A stretch of DNA of 5,884 bases, from assembly GCA_017390595.1 (NCBI GenBank), contig JAFPBC010000050.1, positions 1-5,884 on the forward strand. The letters run 5' to 3'. The notes beneath the pieces were generated by a model. The model was given only the letters and a program-made list of their open reading frames with translations. It did no database searches and was not told the DNA's origin. A program made the translations under genes and the position numbers. The number at the start of each line of letters is the position of its first letter. Within the stretch, counting starts at the first letter, position 1. Positions 1-4,859 of this stretch are shown here, piece after piece. The DNA comes from Selenomonadales bacterium (GTDB lineage Bacteria > Bacillota > Negativicutes > RGIG982).

Positions 1-1
1 A

Positions 2-178
2 CCGAGAAAAACGTTCAATAACGACCATAAACGTCAGAATCGTTTCAACAACGCACCTTCGTTCGAAGATCGTTTGAGCAAGTTCCTCAAAGACAGCGAT
101 GAACGATTGGCAGACCTGAAGAAAAATACGGATTCCAAACGCGGTGGCCGTGGCGGCGGCACGAGATGGAACGATTGA
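2..178 (+). CDS. yabR: S1-domain RNA-binding protein, YabR-like (3' end only)
   Basis: Only the last 58 codons and the TGA stop are present; the S1 (OB-fold) domain lies upstream of the window. The visible tail begins with a basic, Asn-rich stretch. A helical segment follows with the pattern FEDRLSKFLKDSDERL, then NTDSKRGGRGG, and the protein ends in TRWND. B. subtilis YabR, as I remember it, ends in a closely similar way (SFEQKMNKFLKDSEDRL, then NTESKRGGRG). That gene also sits just upstream of spoIIE, so tail and neighbourhood agree. The family consists of small RNA-binding proteins of about 130 to 150 residues with one S1 domain; the exact role is not settled. The Arg/Gly-rich end probably adds nonspecific RNA contacts (inference). 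An intrinsic terminator follows 17 bp after the stop. The main uncertainty is that the diagnostic S1 domain is not visible. Confidence 0.8.
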   Translation, partial: PRKTFNNDHKRQNRFNNAPSFEDRLSKFLKDSDERLADLKKNTDSKRGGRGGGTRWND

Positions 179-195
179 TCCTATAAAGAATGAGA

Positions 196-225
196 GAAGT
201 CTACTTGGGTAGGCTTCTTTTTTTT
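196..225 (+). terminator. Rho-independent terminator after the yabR-like gene
   Basis: A 9-bp stem has arms GAAGTCTAC (196-204) and GTAGGCTTC (209-217) with one G-U wobble and a TTGG tetraloop. A run of eight Ts (218-225) follows directly. A few further A-U/G-U pairs can extend the stem outward. The opposite strand lacks a matching T-run, so it acts in the + direction only. It starts 17 bp after the stop codon and separates the upstream operon from spoIIE. Confidence 0.9.
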
Positions 226-252
226 GTGCGCAAAAAGGGAGAATAGGATGAA

Positions 253-369
253 ATGAACGCGCGGTGTGAAAATGCGTGCATCTTCTGTCGCAAAAAAACG
301 CGGTGCTGTTTCGCTATCGGACAAAAAAAGCGGTCGGGCTTTTTTACAATGATAGAAAATAGCAGATGA
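253..369 (+). CDS. Possible 38-aa cysteine-rich small ORF (uncertain)
   Basis: An ATG at 253 opens a frame of 38 codons that ends at TGA 367-369, just before spoIIE. The peptide has five cysteines (C5, C9, C12, C18, C19), the first three spaced CX3CX2C (CENACIFC). It also has many Lys/Arg residues. Possible ribosome binding sites are AGGA at 245-248 (close, 4 nt) or AAGGGAGA at 235-242 (10 nt). An in-frame TAG at 244-246 prevents an earlier start. Against it: the same bases contain the candidate spoIIE promoter, A- and T-runs supply Lys and Phe codons by chance, and I see no convincing promoter in front. I do not recognise the peptide. CX3CX2C is also the radical-SAM cluster spacing, but a 38-residue peptide cannot be such an enzyme. 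It is listed only because it is the one short frame with an acceptable start in the gap. Confidence 0.15.
   Translation: MNARCENACIFCRKKTRCCFAIGQKKRSGFFTMIENSR
283..292 (+). promoter_or_regulatory. Spo0A-box-like sequence, distal
   Basis: TTCTGTCGCA matches the Spo0A binding consensus TTTTGTCRAA at 8 of 10 positions. It lies about 65 to 75 bp before the inferred spoIIE transcription start. Spo0A~P activates spoIIE in B. subtilis from several upstream boxes, so a site here is plausible. A single degenerate 10-mer is weak evidence alone. Confidence 0.3.
317..326 (-). promoter_or_regulatory. Spo0A-box-like sequence overlapping the -35 region
   Basis: Read on the minus strand this is TTTTGTCCGA, again 8 of 10 matches to TTTTGTCRAA. 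It overlaps the candidate -35 hexamer (318-323). In the Spo0A-activated sigma-A promoters spoIIE and spoIIG of B. subtilis, a Spo0A site likewise sits on or beside the -35 element. Part of the match comes from the A-run, which lowers its weight. Confidence 0.3.
318..350 (+). promoter_or_regulatory. Candidate spoIIE promoter, sigma-A type with 21-bp spacer
   Basis: A good -10 hexamer TACAAT lies at 345-350, 5 of 6 to consensus, which puts the start of transcription near 357 and gives a short leader before the ribosome binding site at 371. No -35 fits at the normal 17 bp. At 21 bp there is CGGACA (318-323), 4 of 6 to TTGACA. A spacer of 21 to 22 bp is a known peculiarity of the Spo0A-dependent spoIIE and spoIIG promoters of B. 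subtilis. The spacing agreement is suggestive, not proof. The spacer is filled almost exactly by an inverted repeat. Confidence 0.4.
324..345. repeat. Inverted repeat with A-tract and T-tract arms
   Basis: The arms AAAAAAGC (324-331) and GCTTTTTT (338-345) are perfect reverse complements around the 6-nt loop GGTCGG. Only two G-C pairs support the stem, so as an RNA hairpin it is weak. It resembles a poor bidirectional terminator. It may instead matter as DNA, because the phased A and T tracts lie between the proposed -35 and -10 of spoIIE. Confidence 0.5.
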
Positions 370-370
370 T

Positions 371-375
371 GGAGG
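371..375 (+). promoter_or_regulatory. Ribosome binding site that fixes the spoIIE start
   Basis: GGAGG sits 8 nt before the ATG at 384. Two in-frame ATGs at 366 and 369 precede it and have no Shine-Dalgarno sequence of their own, so the ATG at 384 is the likely start. Confidence 0.8.
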
Positions 376-383
376 AATGGACG

Positions 384-2780
384 ATGAAACAGAGGTCTGA
401 GGAGATGTCGATAAACGGTTCGGTCGAACGATGGAGGAAGGTCGGCGCGCTGTGGGCAGAGTGGCTCGGTGTGCTTCGGGCAAGGCGCAGGCGGCTTTTT
501 CTTATGGCATTGTTTTTGGCTGTTGCCGTCTGTCTCGGACGGATGTCGGTCATCGGGGCGACGATGCCGTTCGGGCTGGCTTTTTTCGGCGCGGTGCTCG
601 TCTTTTCGCCGAGGTGGGCGGTCGGCGCGCTTGCCTGTATGGTCGTCGGCGCGTTGTCAAGTCATTCGGTCGGTGATGTGCTGCTTCTTCTTGTCGGCGC
701 GTTTTTCGTTTGGCGCGCGTATATCGGGTGGGGGGCTCGTCAGCCCTTCGTGCGGGTACCGCTTTTTTGTTTCGGGGCACAGCTTGCTGTCGGGTGGTCA
801 TACGCGCTCGCCGTTGAGCCGAGCCTTTATGCGTGCCTGTTGGTGATGGCGTCCGCGGTACTGACGATGCTGTCTGCGAGCTTGTTCCTTTGCGGACTGC
901 GCGTTTTTTTCCGCAAGGACGATGCGGTCTTGTCCGTTCGGCAGGTGCAGGACGGGTTCTTGGCGATGGCGGCGATGCTTGCGCTGGCGGTGGCGGGCAT
1001 CGGCGATCTGATGTGGCTGTCTTTCGGCTTGTGCATGGTCGCGGGCAGTCTGCTGGCTCTGGTGCTCATCTCGGTGACAGAGCTCGGCATCGCGCTTGCG
1101 TCGTGCATCGGGCTCGGGTTCGCCATCGGGATCGCGGACGGCAATGTGTCGATGACGATGGCAGAGTATGCGATGGCAGGTCTTGCGGGCTGTGCGCTCA
1201 AGGGGCATGGCAAGGTCGGTGCGGCGGGCGGATTTTTCGCGGGGCTCGGTGGGATGCTCGTCTGCTTCGATCCGTACGGTGAGATGTGGTACATGATGGC
1301 AGAAGCGTCTGTCGGGTGCGGTGCGTTTTTGCTGATACCGAAACGATATCTGACGGAGCTCGGCAATTATCTGGCGGATGTGGCGGTCGTCGAGCGGGCG
1401 GAAGATAAGCTTGCACAGGCGCGTGAGAAGGTGACGGCGATGACGACGCTGTTTCGTCATATGGCCTCTGTCTGGCAGAAAAAAGGCGGCAGGCTGACGG
1501 AGGTGGACTGCGAGGCACAGACAGCATCTATCTTATCGGCTGTCGAAGAGGTGGCTTGCAGTCGGTGCGACAAGCGCAAAGCGTGCTGGGAGGATGATTT
1601 TTTCGCCGTATCGCAGGAGGTATTGTCTCTTGCCGACGGCAAAGGTGAGCCTGCGTTTGATAAGCGGTGTCCGTCAGCGAAGGAGATCGCCTCTTCGCTC
1701 GAGCGTGTCATGCGCGAAGGCGAACAGACCAGATATTGGCGCGCGCAATGCGGGATGCAGCAGTCGCTTCTTGCCGAGCAGATGCACTCGGTCGGCGCGA
1801 TCTTCGAGCAGATGGCAGAAGAGCTCAGACCGAAACAGGAGGCAAGTAAAGAAAAGGCAGACAAGATCGCAAGACGGCTGTCTATGTGGGGGTGTCGGGC
1901 GGAAGAGCTGACGGTCGGTGCGGTCGGCGAGGTATCACGGCTCGAGATCGTATGCCCGTCTTGCGGCGGATGTCGTATGTGCGAGGTCAAGCTCCTGCCG
2001 TTTCTCACACGTGTGCTGGCTTCTCCTCTTCGGATGAGCGTCATCTGCGGCGCGCAGAACGGAATGCGCCGTTGTCGGCTCTTTTTCGTCACGCAGGAGA
2101 GAGTACAGCTCTTGACAGGCATGGTCGGTGTCGGCAGACTGGCCGATGAGCCGTCGGGCGACACGTGCGAGATGATAACGCTCCCGCAAGGTCGGACGGC
2201 GATCCTCGTAAGCGACGGCATGGGATGCGGAAAAGAAGCCTCGGACGACAGCGCAGAGGCGATAACGCTCCTTAAAGAACTCCTTGTGGCAGGCTTCGAT
2301 GCCCAAACGGCCGTCAAGACGGTCAATTCGCTCCTTTTGCTCAGAAAAGACCGCGAGCGATTCCCCACAGCCGATGTCCTCATCATCAACAAATATACGG
2401 GCGAGGCAGACTTTATCAAGCTGGGCACACCGCCCGCGTTTATCAAACGGCAGTCGGAAGTCATCGTCATAAAAGACGATACGCTCCCGCTCGGTGCGCT
2501 CGCCGAAGTCGGCTCGGAGCCGATACGCATCCCGCTTGAAAACGACGACTATATCGTGATGATGACAGACGGCGCGATCGATATCCCCGAAGAGAGACTG
2601 CCGAGCGGTCATACGAAAGAATCGTGGGTCAGAAGCCGCATCAGGCTGTTTTCGGGCAACAGTCCGCAAGCACTTGCCGAGCATCTCTTGGAGATGGCGA
2701 TGCGTCTGTCGGGGCGAACGCTCCGTGACGATATGACGGTCATCGCCGTGAAGATAAAAACGGTTTCGCGTATCGGATAG
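384..2780 (+). CDS. spoIIE: SpoIIE, stage II sporulation phosphatase (membrane PP2C)
   Basis: A 798-residue protein (B. subtilis SpoIIE has 827). SpoIIE sits in the polar division septum, binds FtsZ, and dephosphorylates SpoIIAA-P to release sigma-F in the forespore. A short basic N-terminus ends in RARRRR (32-37). About ten hydrophobic segments follow between roughly residues 38 and 320. The central region (about 330-590) is charged, partly coiled, and contains CX2CX5CW (C392, C395, C401) and CX2CX2CX2C (C524-C533). The C-terminal PP2C phosphatase domain spans about 595-795. It keeps SGD, SDGMG (D611), MTDG (D729) and RDDMTV (D782/D783), the metal-binding aspartates, so it should be active. 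The start at 384 follows the GGAGG at 371-375. yabR upstream and tilS downstream match the usual location. The first two thirds are strongly G-biased on the coding strand, while the phosphatase part is not. Identity is very secure; whether the host still sporulates is not shown here. Confidence 0.97.
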   Translation: MKQRSEEMSINGSVERWRKVGALWAEWLGVLRARRRRLFLMALFLAVAVCLGRMSVIGATMPFGLAFFGAVLVFSPRWAVGALACMVVGALSSHSVGDVLLLLVGAFFVWRAYIGWGARQPFVRVPLFCFGAQLAVGWSYALAVEPSLYACLLVMASAVLTMLSASLFLCGLRVFFRKDDAVLSVRQVQDGFLAMAAMLALAVAGIGDLMWLSFGLCMVAGSLLALVLISVTELGIALASCIGLGFAIGIADGNVSMTMAEYAMAGLAGCALKGHGKVGAAGGFFAGLGGMLVCFDPYGEMWYMMAEASVGCGAFLLIPKRYLTELGNYLADVAVVERAEDKLAQAREKVTAMTTLFRHMASVWQKKGGRLTEVDCEAQTASILSAVEEVACSRCDKRKACWEDDFFAVSQEVLSLADGKGEPAFDKRCPSAKEIASSLERVMREGEQTRYWRAQCGMQQSLLAEQMHSVGAIFEQMAEELRPKQEASKEKADKIARRLSMWGCRAEELTVGAVGEVSRLEIVCPSCGGCRMCEVKLLPFLTRVLASPLRMSVICGAQNGMRRCRLFFVTQERVQLLTGMVGVGRLADEPSGDTCEMITLPQGRTAILVSDGMGCGKEASDDSAEAITLLKELLVAGFDAQTAVKTVNSLLLLRKDRERFPTADVLIINKYTGEADFIKLGTPPAFIKRQSEVIVIKDDTLPLGALAEVGSEPIRIPLENDDYIVMMTDGAIDIPEERLPSGHTKESWVRSRIRLFSGNSPQALAEHLLEMAMRLSGRTLRDDMTVIAVKIKTVSRIG

Positions 2781-2824
2781 GCAGGAAAAAAGATGAGAAA
2801 AATAGAATAGTATGGAAACAGAAG

Positions 2825-2857
2825 AAGGAGCAGACCGACTGTCTGCTCCTTTCATTT
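2825..2857 (+). terminator. Hairpin between spoIIE and tilS (terminator or attenuator)
   Basis: The arms GGAGCAGAC (2827-2835) and GTCTGCTCC (2841-2849) pair perfectly around the 5-nt loop CGACT. Two A-U pairs extend the stem to 11 bp. The tail is TTTCATTT, a T-run broken by C and A, so termination may be incomplete. It begins 44 bp after the spoIIE stop and ends 20 bp before the tilS start. That leaves no room for a tilS promoter behind it, so tilS must be reached by readthrough or from a promoter upstream of the hairpin. Confidence 0.75.
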
Positions 2858-2863
2858 ACGCAA

Positions 2864-2870
2864 GGAAGGG
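2864..2870 (+). promoter_or_regulatory. Ribosome binding site that fixes the tilS start
   Basis: GGAAGGG, an imperfect Shine-Dalgarno, ends 7 nt before the ATG at 2878. The in-frame ATG at 2812 would place the terminator-like hairpin inside the coding region and add 22 residues ahead of the conserved start of the family, so 2878 is preferred. Confidence 0.7.
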
Positions 2871-2877
2871 AAGTAAG

Positions 2878-4233
2878 ATGCGCGATACGGTAAAACGAAC
2901 GCTCCTCTCTCTGGAAAAAGACAGACCGCTTATCGCTGCCGTCAGCGGCGGTGTCGATTCGCTCGTGCTTCTTCACCTGCTCGCAGGGCTGAGAGACGAG
3001 ATGGGGCTGAGACTTTTTGTCTGTCATATCGACCATGCGATGCGTGACGTATCGGCAGACGACGCGCGCTATGTCGCCGACCTGTGCGAAAAATGGGGCG
3101 TGGCTTGTCATACAGAGCGTGTCGACGTATGGAGGCGGGTAAAAGAGACAGGCGAGTCGCCCGAAGAAGCGGCGCGCAACCTCCGCTACGGTGTGCTTCG
3201 AAGCTATGCGGAAACGCTCGGCGGTGCGTATATCGTGCTTGCGCATCATGCGGGAGACCAAGCGGAAACGGTGCTTCTCCATCTCTTGCGCGGGTCGGGC
3301 ACGACAGGGCTCGGCGGTATGCGCGTCATTGGCGGTGACCTCGTCAGACCGCTCCTATCATTTACGAAAGACGCGATAGAAGCGTATGCAAGCGAGCATA
3401 ACATCATCCCGCGTGAAGACGAGACGAACAGCGACACAACGTACCTGCGAAACCGTGTGCGTCACGAACTTCTCCCCGAGCTGTCATCGTATCAGCCGCA
3501 GATCGCAGAGAGCCTATGTCGGCTCGCGGCCGTCGTGCAGGCAGATGAGGACTTTCTCGAAGAGATGGCGGACGAATGGTGGACGCGTATCGCGCGTACA
3601 GACGGCAGACGCGTCATCCTATCGCGAGACGGATTTCGCACCGCACCGCTCGCGATGCAGAGAAGGCTCGTGCGCCGAGCTGTATCGGCTGTGCTCGGCT
3701 CTGCTGGCGGACTGTCGCTCGTCCATTGCGACAGACTGTGCGAGATGGCTGCAGGCGGTCATGCAGGCAGTCGATGCCCCGTCGGAAGAGAAGGTCATCT
3801 CACCTGCGCGTATGACGAAGCGATCTTCTCGCGCGGAGAAGAACACGCCGCCAAGCTGACGACAAGACCGCTCCCGCTCGGCGAAAGGACTGTTCTGGAA
3901 GAGGTCGGCATTGCGGTATATGCCGAGCTGACAGATACTATGGATAAAGACGGCGGTGTGTATTTTGACGCGGACAAGGTCGCTCTTCCGCTTCGTATCC
4001 GAAGCCGCAGAGACGGCGATATCATCGCGTCGTGCGGAAAAACAGGCAAAAAGAAGTTGAAAAAAGAGCTGATAGATTGTAAAATTGCGGTAGCGGAACG
4101 TGACAGAGTACCGCTCGTATGCGATGCGGACGATCGTATCTTGTGGATCGTCGGTATCCGCGCGGCACATATCGCACAGCCCGACCAACAGACAAAACAA
4201 TATTTATATGTTACAAGCGAAAAGGAGATATAG
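2878..4233 (+). CDS. tilS: TilS, tRNA(Ile)-lysidine synthetase
   Basis: A cytoplasmic enzyme of 451 residues (B. subtilis 472, E. coli 432). It uses ATP to join lysine to the C34 wobble base of tRNA-Ile(CAU), turning it into lysidine so that the tRNA reads AUA and is charged with isoleucine; it is essential in most bacteria. The PP-loop ATP site SGGVDS is at residues 23-28 in the context AAVSGGVDSLVLLHL. Further N-terminal marks are CHIDHAMR (49-56), AHHAGDQAETVLLHLLRGSG (122-141), RPLL (157-160) and YLRNRVRHELLP (189-200). The middle (about 205-350) is the less conserved tRNA-binding part. The C-terminal TilS domain has RRDGD (377-381), a GKKKLKKELID segment and ERDRVPLV, which bind the acceptor stem. 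The start at 2878 matches the family N-terminus. The hpt ribosome binding site lies inside the last codons, implying coupled expression. Confidence 0.97.
   Translation: MRDTVKRTLLSLEKDRPLIAAVSGGVDSLVLLHLLAGLRDEMGLRLFVCHIDHAMRDVSADDARYVADLCEKWGVACHTERVDVWRRVKETGESPEEAARNLRYGVLRSYAETLGGAYIVLAHHAGDQAETVLLHLLRGSGTTGLGGMRVIGGDLVRPLLSFTKDAIEAYASEHNIIPREDETNSDTTYLRNRVRHELLPELSSYQPQIAESLCRLAAVVQADEDFLEEMADEWWTRIARTDGRRVILSRDGFRTAPLAMQRRLVRRAVSAVLGSAGGLSLVHCDRLCEMAAGGHAGSRCPVGREGHLTCAYDEAIFSRGEEHAAKLTTRPLPLGERTVLEEVGIAVYAELTDTMDKDGGVYFDADKVALPLRIRSRRDGDIIASCGKTGKKKLKKELIDCKIAVAERDRVPLVCDADDRILWIVGIRAAHIAQPDQQTKQYLYVTSEKEI
4222..4227 (+). promoter_or_regulatory. Ribosome binding site of hpt inside the end of tilS
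   Basis: AAGGAG lies 9 nt before the hpt ATG (4237) and within the last codons of tilS, whose TAG stop is at 4231-4233. Ribosomes ending tilS stop almost on the hpt start, a typical layout for translational coupling. Confidence 0.85.
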
Positions 4234-4236
4234 ACC

Positions 4237-4776
4237 ATGCATAACGATATTCAGGAAGTATTATTGACAGAACAGATGCTCAAAGATAAAGTAGCCGAAC
4301 TCGGCGCCGCGATCACACGCGACTACGCGGACAAAGAAATTTTTGCCATCGGTATCCTCCGCGGTGCCGTCGTATTCATGGCAGACCTCATCCGTGCCAT
4401 CGAACGCCCCGTACAGATCGACTTTATGGCGGTATCGAGCTACGGTATGCAGGCAGATTCGAGCGGTATCGTCCGTATCTTGAAAGACCTCGACAGCTCC
4501 ATCACGGGCAAACACGTCCTCATCATCGAAGACATCATCGACTCGGGCCAGACGCTCAGCTACCTTATCAAAAACCTCACCGAGCGCAAACCTGCCAGCA
4601 TCCAGCTCTGCACGCTCATGAACAAACCCGAACGCCGCAAAGTAGACCTCCCCGTCAAATATGTCGGCTTCGAGATCCCGAACGAATTCGTCGTCGGTTA
4701 CGGCCTTGACTACGCAGAAAAATACCGCAACCTCCCGTACCTCGGCGTTTTGAAACGCAGTGTCTACGAAAAATAA
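4237..4776 (+). CDS. hpt: Hypoxanthine(-guanine) phosphoribosyltransferase
   Basis: A complete 179-residue cytoplasmic type I phosphoribosyltransferase of usual length (B. subtilis HprT 180). It converts hypoxanthine and probably guanine with PRPP to IMP and GMP plus pyrophosphate in purine salvage. The pyrophosphate loop LRGA is at 41-44 and the flexible-loop Ser-Tyr (SSYG) at 67-70. The PRPP-binding signature VLIIEDIIDSGQTL (94-107) carries the acidic pair E98/D99. K130 and the FVVGYGLDYAEKYRNLPYLG segment (151-170) form the purine pocket. The start is 3 bp after the tilS stop, behind AAGGAG. The coding strand is strongly C-rich, with many ATC, CTC, AAC and GAC codons, suggesting high expression. 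In B. subtilis the homologue is reported to work with TilS as an activator of ftsH. Base preference between hypoxanthine, guanine and xanthine cannot be read reliably, but the location argues for hpt. Confidence 0.96.
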   Translation: MHNDIQEVLLTEQMLKDKVAELGAAITRDYADKEIFAIGILRGAVVFMADLIRAIERPVQIDFMAVSSYGMQADSSGIVRILKDLDSSITGKHVLIIEDIIDSGQTLSYLIKNLTERKPASIQLCTLMNKPERRKVDLPVKYVGFEIPNEFVVGYGLDYAEKYRNLPYLGVLKRSVYEK

Positions 4777-4792
4777 TAAACAAAACAGTACA

Positions 4793-4821
4793 TTGTATAA
4801 CAAAACAAATCGTGGTATAAT
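4793..4821 (+). promoter_or_regulatory. ftsH promoter, sigma-A type with extended -10
   Basis: A perfect -10 TATAAT (4816-4821) is preceded by TG at 4813-4814, giving the extended form TGNTATAAT. At exactly 17 bp there is a -35 candidate TTGTAT (4793-4798), only 3 of 6 to consensus; the extended -10 would compensate. The start of transcription would be near 4827-4829, about 31 nt before the ftsH start codon. The weak -35 fits a promoter that needs an activator, as reported for B. subtilis ftsH. No terminator hairpin is seen between hpt and this promoter, so readthrough from hpt is also likely. Confidence 0.8.
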
Positions 4822-4844
4822 AGACTAAATATGTATTGTTTATC

Positions 4845-4851
4845 AAGGAGG
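4845..4851 (+). promoter_or_regulatory. Strong ribosome binding site that fixes the ftsH TTG start
   Basis: AAGGAGG, the best Shine-Dalgarno match in the window, ends 8 nt before the TTG at 4860. The codon immediately before that TTG is an in-frame TGA (4857-4859), so no earlier start is possible in this frame. Confidence 0.9.
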
Positions 4852-4859
4852 ACGAGTGA

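Noticed and set aside
221..236. Near-palindrome TTTTTGTGCGCAAAAA after the yabR terminator
   Set aside because: It has almost no loop and one T-G mismatch near the centre, and it is made largely of the terminator T-run and an A-run. No likely operator function is evident.
260..305. Direct repeat CGCGGTG at 260-266 and 299-305
   Set aside because: Seven bases in GC-rich sequence, 39 bp apart and not aligned with the proposed promoter elements; easily chance.
366..383. Earlier spoIIE starts at ATG 366 or 369
   Set aside because: The only good Shine-Dalgarno (371-375) lies downstream of both and 8 nt before ATG 384.
181..483. Minus-strand frame of 100 codons spanning the yabR-spoIIE gap
   Set aside because: It begins inside spoIIE, has low-complexity Ser/Pro/Lys composition, and runs through the yabR terminator. 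No family resemblance.
437..1800. Repeated GTCGGCGCG-like words in spoIIE (near 440, 620, 646, 694 and 1791)
   Set aside because: They are in the spoIIE frame and encode Val-Gly-Ala in membrane or helical segments with preferred codons. Spacing is irregular and there is no longer shared repeat.
1457..2530. Long minus-strand open frame of 357 codons opposite spoIIE (and others at 1935-2855 and 798-1460)
   Set aside because: The translations are rich in Ser, Arg, Pro and His with no recognisable domain, and they lie wholly opposite a clear spoIIE gene or its 3' flank. Codon bias in GC-rich genes often leaves the opposite strand free of stops.
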